A DNA stretch of 16,987 nucleotides from DAOTKC01 sp035449045 (GCA_035449045.1 DAOTKC010000034.1:1-16987), one strand, 5' to 3'. Positions 6,855-13,505 are shown, numbered from the stretch's first letter. Notes: generated by a model from the sequence alone, not told the origin. A program made the numbers and translations.

Positions 6855-8870
6855 CTATTTTTCAATGTAAAAATATTTCGTATTTGAGCCGAGCGGGATA
6901 AACTGATGCCCGCCGCCGGTGTAAAATTTGCCGAAGAACTCGATATATTGCAACCTGCAGTCGTGAATGTAGGTGCCGAGCAGGTTGATGACAATATTGA
7001 AGATATGCCCGCCCACAAGGATGACGGCGGCGACAATCCAGCCGAACACCGAGAAGTCGCCGAAGGTCAGAATGTCCTTTATTACGAAAGCTATTTTGTT
7101 GATGACCATGCCCACTACGCCCGTCGCTATGCCGAGCGCGAAGAGGCGCGAGTAGGAGAGCACGTCGGATAGTATGCCGACGCCGTCGTAAAGCTTGAGA
7201 ACGCCGCCCAAAATTCGCTTGACGGGATTTTTAGCCGAGCCCGAGAAAATTATAATGCAGAGAACGCCCAGCCCCAAGAAGGCGTAGGCCGCGATGTTTA
7301 GCCCTTTTATTCCGCCCAACAGGCCGCCCAATATGAAGCCCAGCCCGATGAAGACCAAAAACCAGCCCAAAACACCGGAAATAAAGGCCTTGTATTCCTT
7401 TGCTTTAATGTGCTGATAGCCCTTGATTCCGAGCGCGGCGAGGATATGAAGAAATCCCGCGCCGTAGCAGAGAATAAGCATATTTATAGGTTCGTTCAGC
7501 GGATCGACAATCCTTATCTTACTTAAAAAGCTGTCGGGTTCAAGCGTTATAGAAAACCAGGAGCCGAACAGCGCGCCCCAAATCAACGTTGAAACGCCGC
7601 CCATCGCAATGACTAAAAGCACTCTGCCCTTGCCGGGCGCCGGTCTCATCAGGCCGTAAAGCACGAAGCCGCCAATGGCGAGTATGGCGCCGTAGGCGGC
7701 GTCGCCCAGCATCATGCCGAAATAGAGAAAATAAAAGAAAGCGACGAAAGGATTGGGATCGATGTCGGCGCCTTTCAGCGGCACGTCATACATATTGGTG
7801 ACGGCTTGGTAGGGCTCGACAATTTTACTGCTCTTGACAAGCGTCGGCTGAATTTCGCCCGCCTCGGCGTCGCGGAAATGATAGTAAAACGAATCGCCGC
7901 AGTTTTCCAAAACCTCTTGAAGCTCTCCTTCCTTGGGCGCGGCATACCAGCCTTCCATGTAAAAAGCGCTCTTGGTGTGGCGGAAGCTGTCGTTCGCCAT
8001 AGCCTTGGCGCGCTCGACTAGGCAGAGGTCGTATAACACTTCGAGTTCGGGCTTGAGCTTGGAATATTCGACCGCCTGGCCCAAAAGCTTTAGCCGCTCG
8101 GTCTTGAGCGCGGTGAGCGCGGCGTCGGCTTCCTCAATGATTTCGGCCGCCGTCTTATCGGATGCGAAATTGAAACGGTTGAAGCCGAAAGCGGCAAGCG
8201 TCCTCATCGTCTCGTCAAATTTTTCCTTCAAAATGACCGCCGCAACGGCAGAAAGCCCCGAAACGGCTTCGGAAAATTCGAGATGGACACAGTCCATTGA
8301 GGGATATTCCTGCTTCAGCGCGGCAAGCTTTTCGTCGGGAACCGTCCCCAAAACGCTCGAAGTATATTTGGACTCCGTAAAAGCCGAAAAAGGAGAATCG
8401 ATGGAGGTAAAGACGCGCATTTGCTCTTTTTGCGCAATAAGTTTGGCTCTCTCCGATTTAATTTCCGAAAACCGCGCCGAAATTTTTTCCACCTCGGCGA
8501 CTGCCGCCATCATTTCGTCCTCTTTATTCCCCGATTCGACAAACTCATCAAAGCCCATACGCTTTTGAGGCGGCAGAAGCGGGCGTTTTACCGGCGAAAA
8601 TTCCACCTTCTCGCCCTCGTCCGTGCCCTTCTTTTGAAGTCTCGCCGCGATTTTGGTCTGTTCCTTGAAAAATAAAAAGGCGGCGTCTAGGCGGCGCAGC
8701 TTTTCGTTGATTTTTTCGCGCGAAAGCTCGGCGGTGTCGCGGGAGGCGTATTCGACGTCCTTGGCGCCGCACACTTCGACGAGCCTGCTCTTGGTTAACG
8801 CTTTTAATATTTTATCCTTGTCGTCACGGTGGCCGATTAAGACAAGGCGTTTCATGTCAACGAGCGCCAT
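6855..8870 (-). CDS. atpI: V/A-type ATPase subunit I (membrane stator, a-subunit homologue)
   Basis: The protein has 671 residues, close to E. hirae NtpI (664). A cytoplasmic N-terminal half (about 1-360) contains coiled-coil helices and is followed by a membrane domain of about seven or eight transmembrane helices. The half-channel arginine is expected in S-Y-S-R-L-F-A-L-G (Arg575). A second conserved arginine lies in D-C-R-L-Q-Y-I-E-F-F (about Arg639). The protein conducts ions between the membrane faces and the K ring and anchors the peripheral stalks. The start M-A-L-V-D-M-K-R-L-V-L-I-G agrees with homologues that begin M-A-I-V-K-M-K. It overlaps the preceding stalk gene by 14 bases and has no obvious Shine-Dalgarno, suggesting translational coupling. 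Confidence 0.96.
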   Translation of the reverse strand: MALVDMKRLVLIGHRDDKDKILKALTKSRLVEVCGAKDVEYASRDTAELSREKINEKLRRLDAAFLFFKEQTKIAARLQKKGTDEGEKVEFSPVKRPLLPPQKRMGFDEFVESGNKEDEMMAAVAEVEKISARFSEIKSERAKLIAQKEQMRVFTSIDSPFSAFTESKYTSSVLGTVPDEKLAALKQEYPSMDCVHLEFSEAVSGLSAVAAVILKEKFDETMRTLAAFGFNRFNFASDKTAAEIIEEADAALTALKTERLKLLGQAVEYSKLKPELEVLYDLCLVERAKAMANDSFRHTKSAFYMEGWYAAPKEGELQEVLENCGDSFYYHFRDAEAGEIQPTLVKSSKIVEPYQAVTNMYDVPLKGADIDPNPFVAFFYFLYFGMMLGDAAYGAILAIGGFVLYGLMRPAPGKGRVLLVIAMGGVSTLIWGALFGSWFSITLEPDSFLSKIRIVDPLNEPINMLILCYGAGFLHILAALGIKGYQHIKAKEYKAFISGVLGWFLVFIGLGFILGGLLGGIKGLNIAAYAFLGLGVLCIIIFSGSAKNPVKRILGGVLKLYDGVGILSDVLSYSRLFALGIATGVVGMVINKIAFVIKDILTFGDFSVFGWIVAAVILVGGHIFNIVINLLGTYIHDCRLQYIEFFGKFYTGGGHQFIPLGSNTKYFYIEK

Positions 8871-9183
8871 ACTTTGAAAAAACCTTGTCTACGATGAAAT
8901 CGGCAGCTTTTGATAGATTTTTCTCCGCTTTTTTAGAAAGCTCGACGGCGGCGGCTTCGCTTGCCGTAAGAACTTCGGCACGCGCCGCGGCTACCGCGGC
9001 CTCGGTTTGAGCCGCCCGCGCTTTGGCTTTTTCGCGCGCTTTTAAAAGCGCCTCGGCTTTCATTTGCGCCGTTTGCTTTTCGGCCGCCAAAACCATCTTT
9101 CGCGCCTCGCTCAGTGCCTCATCCATGATGGCTTCGGCTTTGTCCTCGGCTTCTTTTATGCTCTTTATAATTTCTTCGACCAT
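8857..9183 (-). CDS. V/A-type ATPase peripheral stalk subunit H/G (NtpF/AhaH-like)
   Basis: The protein has 108 residues and is almost entirely one long charged helix rich in Ala, Glu and Lys. It starts M-V-E-E-I-I-K-S-I-K-E-A-E and has A-K-A-R-A-A-Q-T-E-A-A-V-A near the middle. It has no membrane segment. Composition, length and position as the first ATPase gene before subunit I match the small stator-stalk subunit, called G in Thermus, H (AhaH) in archaea and F (NtpF) in Enterococcus. Naming differs between systems, so no symbol is given. It should pair with subunit E. The stop overlaps the start of subunit I. The upstream AAGG is only 2 bases from the ATG, so initiation may depend on translation of rpiB, which ends 65 bases upstream. 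Confidence 0.88.
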   Translation of the reverse strand: MVEEIIKSIKEAEDKAEAIMDEALSEARKMVLAAEKQTAQMKAEALLKAREKAKARAAQTEAAVAAARAEVLTASEAAAVELSKKAEKNLSKAADFIVDKVFSKYGAR

Positions 9184-9248
9184 AACCTTAGTTTGCTTTA
9201 CGCGGTTTTTATTATTTACCGGCAGGTTTTCGCTCCGCCGGCGAGGCT

Positions 9249-9698
9249 TTATTTAAAATATTTGTCTTCAATTTCGGAAATGAGGTCGACTCTTCTCTGA
9301 TGCCTGCCGCCCTGAAATGAGGCCGAAAGGAAAGCGTCCAAAATTTCTCCCGCCTGCTCGGGCGAAACCACTCTGCCGCCCAGCGCGATGATATTGGCGT
9401 TGTTGTGCTCACGGGTGGCCGCCGCCATAAATGGGTTGGTGACGCAGGCGGCGCGGATTCCCTTCACTTTGTTGGCGGCAATCGAAATGCCTATTCCCGT
9501 GCCGCAGAGAAGAATGCCGAGCTCGGCTTCGCCCGAGGCAACGGCTTCGGCTACCTTGAGCGCAAAAACGGGATAATCGCAGGATGATTCGTCGTAAGTG
9601 CCGAAATCTACGGCTTCGGCGCCCTGTCGCTCTACCGCGGCGAGAGCCGCGGGCTTAAGCACAAATCCGCCGTGGTCGCATCCTATCGCAATTTTCAT
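9249..9698 (-). CDS. rpiB: Ribose-5-phosphate isomerase B
   Basis: The protein has 149 residues, the usual length of the RpiB/LacA/LacB family. It starts M-K-I-A-I-G-C-D-H-G-G with substrate-binding Asp8 and His9. It contains I-L-L-C-G-T-G-I-G (62-70) with catalytic Cys65, then T-R-E-H-N-N-A-N with His98, and Arg132/Arg136 near the end for phosphate binding. His98 favours RpiB over the galactose-6-phosphate isomerases. It interconverts ribose 5-phosphate and ribulose 5-phosphate in the non-oxidative pentose phosphate pathway, in the cytoplasm. A GGGAG Shine-Dalgarno lies 6 bases before the ATG, and a second GGGAG lies a few bases farther up. No terminator separates rpiB from the ATPase genes, so it is probably the first gene of that transcript. 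Confidence 0.95.
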   Translation of the reverse strand: MKIAIGCDHGGFVLKPAALAAVERQGAEAVDFGTYDESSCDYPVFALKVAEAVASGEAELGILLCGTGIGISIAANKVKGIRAACVTNPFMAAATREHNNANIIALGGRVVSPEQAGEILDAFLSASFQGGRHQRRVDLISEIEDKYFK

Positions 9699-9756
9699 AT
9701 TTAACTCCCAATGCTCCCAATGATTTATTCGCGCGCAGGCGCTAAAAGATATGTTT

Positions 9757-9785
9757 ATTATAATACATTAACACTTTTTAAGCAA
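9757..9785 (-). promoter_or_regulatory. Sigma-A-like promoter of the rpiB/V-ATPase operon
   Basis: Minus strand: -35 TTGCTT at 9785-9780, a 17-base spacer, and a perfect -10 TATAAT at 9762-9757. The predicted transcript start is near 9750, giving a leader of about 50 bases before the rpiB ATG at 9698. No other strong promoter is visible before the ATPase genes, so it probably drives all ten. Confidence 0.75.
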
Positions 9786-9804
9786 GGAAAAGCCGAAGGG
9801 AATA

Positions 9805-9848
9805 GCAAAAAAACTATGCCTAAAGCTGTTTAATTAATCTTATTAGGC
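9805..9848 (-). terminator. Possible terminator after the subtilase gene
   Basis: Minus strand: GCCTAA (9848-9843) can pair with TTAGGC (9823-9818) around a 19-base AT-rich loop. ATAG and a run of seven T (9813-9807) follow. The stem is short and the loop long, so it is a weak candidate. A second element in the same gap is a CCTTA/TAAGG hairpin near 9886-9906, which lacks a directly following T-run. Nothing else is visible between the subtilase stop at 9914 and the rpiB promoter. Confidence 0.4.
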
Positions 9849-9913
9849 GAGGCTTAAACAAAAGAAAAAAACCGTAAATTTTTTGCCTTAAGCAATTAAT
9901 CTAAGGTCAAGAG

Positions 9914-11071
9914 CTATTTTTCAAAACGTATGACGCGCTTACCGCCGTATTCCTCGGCGGATTTTATCAGCATGCTTTTGACATCGCGCGGAGAAAGCCC
10001 TCGGTATTTTTCATATAAAAGGCAGGCGGCGCCCGCGATATAGGGCGCGGAAACCGAGGTTCCGCTCATCACGGTGTAGGTTCCGCGGTAGTTGAGACCG
10101 GTCACGGCAACGCCCTCGGCGTAGATGTCGGGACGGCGGATTCCCGAAAAATAGCCGCGCGAGGAAAAGTCGGCCTCGTTCAAATCGCCGTCGACGGCGC
10201 CCACCGAGATGACGTCGGGACTGACGGCGGGCGATTTGAGGCCGTCCTCGCCGCTGTTGCCCGCCGCGCAGACGACCGTCATATTGTTTTTGACCAGCAC
10301 TTCGGCGCCCAGCTTGAGGGGGTCGCCTGAAGATAGCGGCGAGCTGCCGAAGCTCATGCACACCACCTTGATGTTGAGAAGTTTGGCGTTGTTGAGAACC
10401 CACTGCATTCCCTCGAGGACGTTGAAGGCGCCGCACTCGCCCGAGCTTCCTATGACCTTGACGCCGACCAACTCGGCGTCGGGCGCCACTCCTTTCAGTT
10501 TTTTGCCCGAGACTATGCCGCTGCCCGCCGCAATGCCCGCCACGAATGTGCCGTGCCCGTTGTCGTCATATGGCTCGGTGCCGCCGTAAACGTCGTAAAA
10601 CGCCTTGACTCGGTTAATCGGAAAAGAGATATCAAGATGGGGCTGAATGCCGGTGTCGAGCACGGCGAGCGTCACCCCTTTGCCGGTGAGCGGCGTGGTT
10701 AGGGACAGTTTTTCTATTCTTTCCGAAATAGGCACGCCTTCGCTCGGGGGCGCGTCTATTTCCGACAAAACCTTGCTTAACCTCCCGCCGCCGTCATCCG
10801 AGCCCGCCTCGGTTTTTTTATCGTTTTCGAGCGCAAAAACGCGGCTTTGAGATGTAATGTATTCGACGTATGGCGAGGTGGAAAGCCGCCTGATTTCGTT
10901 GAAGTCGCCCGACACCGCGACGGCGCGGATAAAGGGGAATTCGTGCGTAATTTTGAAGTCTTGCTTTAAATAATTGAAGGCCTTGACGCTGGTGATATAG
11001 ACGAGCGCCGACCGCTCTCCGCCGCGGACGAATTTTATGTAAGTGTCAAAATCGAGCTTTTTTTCAATCAT
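9914..11071 (-). CDS. Subtilisin-family serine protease (peptidase S8), cytoplasmic type
   Basis: The protein has 385 residues with a complete subtilase active site: Asp139 in A-V-L-D-T-G-I, His173 in D-N-G-H-G-T-F-V-A-G, oxyanion Asn272 in A-A-G-N-S-G and Ser339 in S-G-T-S-V-S-A-P. Residues about 20-80 resemble an inhibitor-I9-type propeptide ending in Y-V-E-Y-I-T-S-Q. An acidic, Gly-rich linker of about 40 residues joins it to the catalytic domain (about 125-380). No signal peptide or membrane segment is present, so it should act in the cytoplasm, like AprX or the intracellular subtilisins of Bacillus. Its ATG overlaps the stop of the preceding 100-residue gene (ATGA), so both are made together and probably work together. 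The exact substrate is not evident. Confidence 0.94.
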   Translation of the reverse strand: MIEKKLDFDTYIKFVRGGERSALVYITSVKAFNYLKQDFKITHEFPFIRAVAVSGDFNEIRRLSTSPYVEYITSQSRVFALENDKKTEAGSDDGGGRLSKVLSEIDAPPSEGVPISERIEKLSLTTPLTGKGVTLAVLDTGIQPHLDISFPINRVKAFYDVYGGTEPYDDNGHGTFVAGIAAGSGIVSGKKLKGVAPDAELVGVKVIGSSGECGAFNVLEGMQWVLNNAKLLNIKVVCMSFGSSPLSSGDPLKLGAEVLVKNNMTVVCAAGNSGEDGLKSPAVSPDVISVGAVDGDLNEADFSSRGYFSGIRRPDIYAEGVAVTGLNYRGTYTVMSGTSVSAPYIAGAACLLYEKYRGLSPRDVKSMLIKSAEEYGGKRVIRFEK

Positions 11072-11370
11072 TTCAGCATTTTAACGATCGATTTGAGCCG
11101 TTCGCGCTGCTCGGGCGTCAGCATGGGCGAAACTTTTTCCATAAAGTCGTCCAGCTCTTTGTCCTTAAAACTGCCGTCTGCCTTGCCCTTTGCCACACGC
11201 GATTTAAGTTCGGAAAAAAGCTCGTCTTCGCTCTTGCCCTGATAGGACTGAATCTTTTTTAAGATGTCGGCCTCGCTCGGGCCGCTCTGTTCCTTACCGC
11301 TCTCGCCCGCAGTTTTTTGCGGCTCCGATTGCTGTTTTTTCTGCTCATTTATCCATTTTTTGAAGTCCAT
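11068..11370 (-). CDS. Small acidic/basic helical protein of unknown function, coupled to the subtilase
   Basis: The protein has 100 residues and I do not recognise the family with certainty. The first 35 residues are hydrophilic and probably disordered (many Gln, Lys, Ser, Glu). Residues about 36-100 are predicted helical: I-L-K-K-I-Q-S-Y-Q-G-K-S-E-D-E-L-F, then G-K-A-D-G-S-F-K-D-K-E-L-D-D-F, then S-P-M-L-T-P-E-Q-R-E-R-L. It has no signal peptide, membrane segment or cysteines. The stop overlaps the start of the subtilase by four bases, so an adaptor, substrate or regulator role for that protease is a reasonable inference only. The Shine-Dalgarno is weak (AGCGG, 8 bases before the ATG). Confidence 0.75.
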   Translation of the reverse strand: MDFKKWINEQKKQQSEPQKTAGESGKEQSGPSEADILKKIQSYQGKSEDELFSELKSRVAKGKADGSFKDKELDDFMEKVSPMLTPEQRERLKSIVKMLK

Positions 11371-11403
11371 AGTTTTTACCGCTCAATTTCATTTATATGT
11401 CGG

Positions 11404-11432
11404 AATATAATGTATAGTGCATCGGAGGTGAA
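11404..11432 (-). promoter_or_regulatory. Candidate promoter of the 100-residue protein/subtilase unit
   Basis: Minus strand: TTCACC at 11432-11427, a 17-base spacer and TATATT at 11409-11404. The -10 box overlaps the plus-strand TATAAT at 11406-11411, and the -35 overlaps the ribosome-binding site of the plus-strand gene. An alternative -10, TATAAA, lies at 11397-11392 without a good -35. Confidence 0.45.
11406..11411 (+). promoter_or_regulatory. Candidate -10 box of the small plus-strand gene
   Basis: A perfect TATAAT lies 23 bases upstream of the ATG at 11435. No good -35 is found 16-18 bases upstream, so the element depends on the -10 alone. A very good Shine-Dalgarno, GGAGGTG at 11424-11430, follows it, which shows the downstream gene is really expressed as read here. 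Confidence 0.45.
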
Positions 11433-11434
11433 AA

Positions 11435-11767
11435 ATGGATTTATCGGCAATGATGCCGCTGATGCTTGCCATGATGGGCAAGGACGGAGCGAAAGGAAGC
11501 GGCGGCGGCAAGGATTTTTCCAAGCTACTTCCCCTTTTGGCGGGGCTGGGCGGCAAAGGTTTGGCAAGCGACGCGCTGCTTGACCTCATCCCCGCTCCCG
11601 ACAACGTCAAGCAGATTCTTAAGCTCGCCCAGAACATGCAGTCGGGCGGAAACGGCGCAGATTCAACCGTCGAAAAACTCAGTCTTCCCTTCGGCAGGAT
11701 TTCGGGACTAGCGGGCGACGAGATAACCGCCACGCTGTATTCCGTTTTTGAAAGCCAAAAACAATAA
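11435..11767 (+). CDS. Small Met/Gly-rich protein of unknown function
   Basis: The protein has 110 residues and is the only plus-strand gene. It starts M-D-L-S-A-M-M-P-L-M-L-A-M-M-G-K. A Gly/Lys linker follows (A-K-G-S-G-G-G-K), then a second hydrophobic stretch L-L-P-L-L-A-G-L-G-G-K, and then a more ordinary soluble part (I-P-A-P-D-N-V-K-Q-I-L-K-L-A-Q-N-M-Q). The two hydrophobic pieces are too short for clear transmembrane helices and may form amphipathic helices. No known domain is recognised. The start is secure because GGAGGTG lies 4 bases before the ATG. It diverges from the subtilase unit with only 64 bases between start codons, so it may be co-regulated with it. A bidirectional terminator follows. 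Confidence 0.8.
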   Translation: MDLSAMMPLMLAMMGKDGAKGSGGGKDFSKLLPLLAGLGGKGLASDALLDLIPAPDNVKQILKLAQNMQSGGNGADSTVEKLSLPFGRISGLAGDEITATLYSVFESQKQ

Positions 11768-11869
11768 ACGCGTTGCAAGATATTGAAAGAAATATTGTTC
11801 CGGTAAGGTATTGAAACAGGAAGTAATTTTATTACTTAAACAACAAAAAAGTCAATAATGCACAGATAA

Positions 11870-11898
11870 AAAAATCCGCGCAGCTTGCGCGGATTTTT
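11870..11898. terminator. Bidirectional Rho-independent terminator
   Basis: A perfect 12-base-pair stem (11870-11881 with 11887-11898) closes a 5-base loop. Its GC core is TCCGCGC/GCGCGGA and A/T tracts flank both sides. It lies between two convergent genes, the plus-strand small protein ending at 11767 and the minus-strand DUF421 gene ending at 11923, and can stop both transcripts. Confidence 0.9.
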
Positions 11899-11922
11899 AT
11901 TAGTTTTTCGATAAAGCAAAGC

Positions 11923-12639
11923 TTATTGAAAGACGGTGCGGTTCTCGGGCTCCATATTCTTTTTATAGACGGAAAGGTTGCCGTTGTCGTCCAAGGTGGC
12001 GAGCACGACTTCCTCAAGCGCGGGCGCGCCCTGCTTTTTTAATTGGTTGACTAGCCACGTCTTGTCCTTTTGGTAGTTTTCAAGGTTGCCCTCTAAAATT
12101 TTGCCGTCCATCACAACGTTTCCGACCATGCCTGCCTCGGGCGGCGCCAGCTTGAGGTCGGCGGGTGTAACGGGCCGATTAATAGCTTTGGGCAACACGC
12201 TGAGCATGCCGTTGGACTCAAACACCGCGCATTGAATATCTGAGATGTTGAAATAGCCCTGCGTGCGGAGGTCGCGCAGAATGTCGGCGAGGTTGAGATT
12301 GTTGCGTTGAAGTCCTTTATAGAGAATGTTGCCGTCCTTGATTATAACGGCAGGGCGTCCTTCTAAAAGCCTTCGTCCCAAAATCGACTTTCTTTCGATG
12401 AAGGAAATAATAAACGCAACTATCGTAAAAGTGGCGAGCGCGAGCACGTGCCCCCACGCCGGAACATCGGTGGCAAGGCACAGCTCGGCGGCGATGGAGC
12501 CCACCGTTATTCCCGTCACATAGTCGAAAAAGGTCAGTTGCGCTATCTGTCTGGGACCTAATATTTTGGCGAGCAGAAAGAGCGCGGCAATTGCAATAAG
12601 GCTTCGGAGTAGAACGTTTACATAAAAATTTGCGGGCAT
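11923..12639 (-). CDS. DUF421 family membrane protein (YetF/YcaP-like)
   Basis: The protein has 238 residues. Three N-terminal transmembrane helices (about 8-26, 34-55 and 62-82) include R-S-L-I-A-I-A-A-L-F-L-L-A-K-I-L-G and the family stretch L-T-F-F-D-Y-V-T-G-I-T-V-G-S-I-A. The cytoplasmic DUF421 domain follows: G-R-P-A-V-I-I-K-D-G, then L-R-D-L-R-T-Q-G-Y-F-N-I-S-D-I and A-V-F-E-S-N-G. A C-terminal extension (about 150-238) is common in Bacillus YetF-like members. The biochemical role of this family is poorly known. YetF-like proteins in Bacillus have been linked to spores and the cell surface, but this cannot be concluded here. Its Shine-Dalgarno GAGG lies in the 3' arm of a terminator-like hairpin. 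Confidence 0.9.
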   Translation of the reverse strand: MPANFYVNVLLRSLIAIAALFLLAKILGPRQIAQLTFFDYVTGITVGSIAAELCLATDVPAWGHVLALATFTIVAFIISFIERKSILGRRLLEGRPAVIIKDGNILYKGLQRNNLNLADILRDLRTQGYFNISDIQCAVFESNGMLSVLPKAINRPVTPADLKLAPPEAGMVGNVVMDGKILEGNLENYQKDKTWLVNQLKKQGAPALEEVVLATLDDNGNLSVYKKNMEPENRTVFQ

Positions 12640-12645
12640 AAATAA

Positions 12646-12674
12646 AAACCTCGGTATGATTTTTGCCGAGGTTT
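12646..12674 (-). terminator. Terminator-like hairpin that also holds the DUF421 Shine-Dalgarno
   Basis: Minus strand: a perfect 9-base-pair stem (12674-12666 with 12654-12646, AAACCTCGG/CCGAGGTTT) closes an 11-base loop and is followed by TTATTT. It lies 41 bases past the RibU-like gene and would end the riboswitch transcript. Its 3' arm carries GAGG, the only plausible ribosome-binding site of the DUF421 gene, 9 bases before that ATG. When folded, the hairpin would therefore hide that site. Confidence 0.7.
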
Positions 12675-12715
12675 CGTTTTTTATTCGCCATTTTTATTTC
12701 TTTTTAATCCGAGTG

Positions 12716-13369
12716 CTAAATCCTGTCGCCCGAATTACCCTGCGGGTTATCGGTTGTGTTATCGGCCCGATTATCCTGCGAACTATCGGGACTATCGGGC
12801 GGATTATCGGGCGCTTTGGATGCCGCGGGTTCCTGCAGTTTTCTCTCAATGAAGTTAATCAGGCGTTCGATGTCGGCGGCGTAGATGAGAAGGGCGGCCA
12901 GCGCCACTCCCGCCGCCGCCTGAATTAAGTTGGGCACGACGGAAAGCACGGCGTAGCCGTAGCCCTGCATAGCCCAGCTTGCGAAAAAGTAGCCCGCCAC
13001 CATAAAGAGCGTGGACAGCGACATGGCGAGAATGCCCAAAACGGCGGCAAGCGCCTTCCCTTTTATTTGCTTTCTGATAAGCGAAAAAATTAGCCCCGCA
13101 ATCAGCCCCTCGGCGCCCTTAATGATAAGCGTGGGTATCGCCCAATGCGAATAGCCCGTTATGACGTCGGCAAGCGCCGAGCCTATGCCGCCCGCAAGCA
13201 TGGCGGGGAGGCCGCCCAAAACGGCCGACGCCGTTAAAATGATGCCGTCGCCCACGTTAAAATAGCCGTTGGTCGACGGCGTGGGAATTTGAATAGCTAG
13301 TGTTGCTACTGCGGTGAGCGCGGCGAAGACCGCTGTAAGGACAAGCTGCCTTGTTGAAAAAAGCTTCAT
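12716..13369 (-). CDS. ECF transporter S component, probable riboflavin transporter (RibU-like)
   Basis: The protein has 217 residues and about six transmembrane helices. The N-terminal helix R-Q-L-V-L-T-A-V-F-A-A-L-T-A-V-A has the small-residue spacing (AxxxA) that S components use to dock on EcfT. G-Y-F-N-V-G-D-G-I-I-L and the following Gly/Ala-rich helices fit the ECF riboflavin-type S family. The FMN riboswitch directly upstream is the strongest reason to assign riboflavin or a flavin precursor as substrate. No EcfA or EcfT genes are nearby, so it must share an energising module encoded elsewhere. Residues about 180-217 form an odd hydrophilic tail made of D-N-x-x units. The ATG directly follows the aptamer, with GGGAG 7 bases upstream. 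Confidence 0.9.
   Translation of the reverse strand: MKLFSTRQLVLTAVFAALTAVATLAIQIPTPSTNGYFNVGDGIILTASAVLGGLPAMLAGGIGSALADVITGYSHWAIPTLIIKGAEGLIAGLIFSLIRKQIKGKALAAVLGILAMSLSTLFMVAGYFFASWAMQGYGYAVLSVVPNLIQAAAGVALAALLIYAADIERLINFIERKLQEPAASKAPDNPPDSPDSSQDNRADNTTDNPQGNSGDRI
12738..12812 (-). repeat. Degenerate 12-base tandem repeat encoding a D-N-x-x tail
   Basis: Six copies of (T/C)TATC(G/C)(G/T), read on the plus strand, start at 12747, 12759, 12771, 12783, 12792 and 12804. Spacing is 12 bases throughout, except for one 9-base step. On the minus strand they encode six units beginning D-N or D-S at the C-terminus of the transporter. The repeat stays in frame with the gene. Confidence 0.75.
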
Positions 13370-13498
13370 AAGAACTCTCCCATTCAGACTTTACTGGCGG
13401 TTGCGGAATCTCACCGCATCGGCTGTTGAGGCTGTTGGACTTGTCCGCAAGTTGCGGCATTACCACCGGTCGGGGCTTTGCCCCTGCCCAAAGTTCTT
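13370..13498 (-). ncRNA. FMN riboswitch (RFN element)
   Basis: Read on the minus strand, the 129 bases contain the conserved blocks of the RFN element in order. They are GGGCAGGG; a P2 hairpin GGGG-CAAAG-CCCC (13484-13472); CGACCGGTGGTAA; a P6-type hairpin TGCGG-TGAGATT-CCGCA; CCGCCAGTAAAGTCTG; and ATGGGAGAG. A perfect 7-base-pair P1 closes it (13498-13492 with 13376-13370). FMN binding should lower expression of the downstream transporter gene. The 3' strand of P1 ends at the base before the ATG, and GGGAG at 13381-13377 is both a conserved aptamer segment and the Shine-Dalgarno. No separate expression platform exists, so translational control is expected. Confidence 0.95.
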
Positions 13499-13505
13499 TT
13501 CCCGA

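Noticed and set aside
9219..9241. GC-rich hairpin between rpiB and the first ATPase gene as a terminator
   Set aside because: The stem has a bulge and no U-run follows on the minus strand, so it is not counted as a terminator.
12317..12691. Minus-strand frame of 124 codons covering the start of the DUF421 gene
   Set aside because: It overlaps a certain membrane protein in another frame, has no ribosome-binding site and has a Cys/Arg-rich composition typical of a shadow frame.
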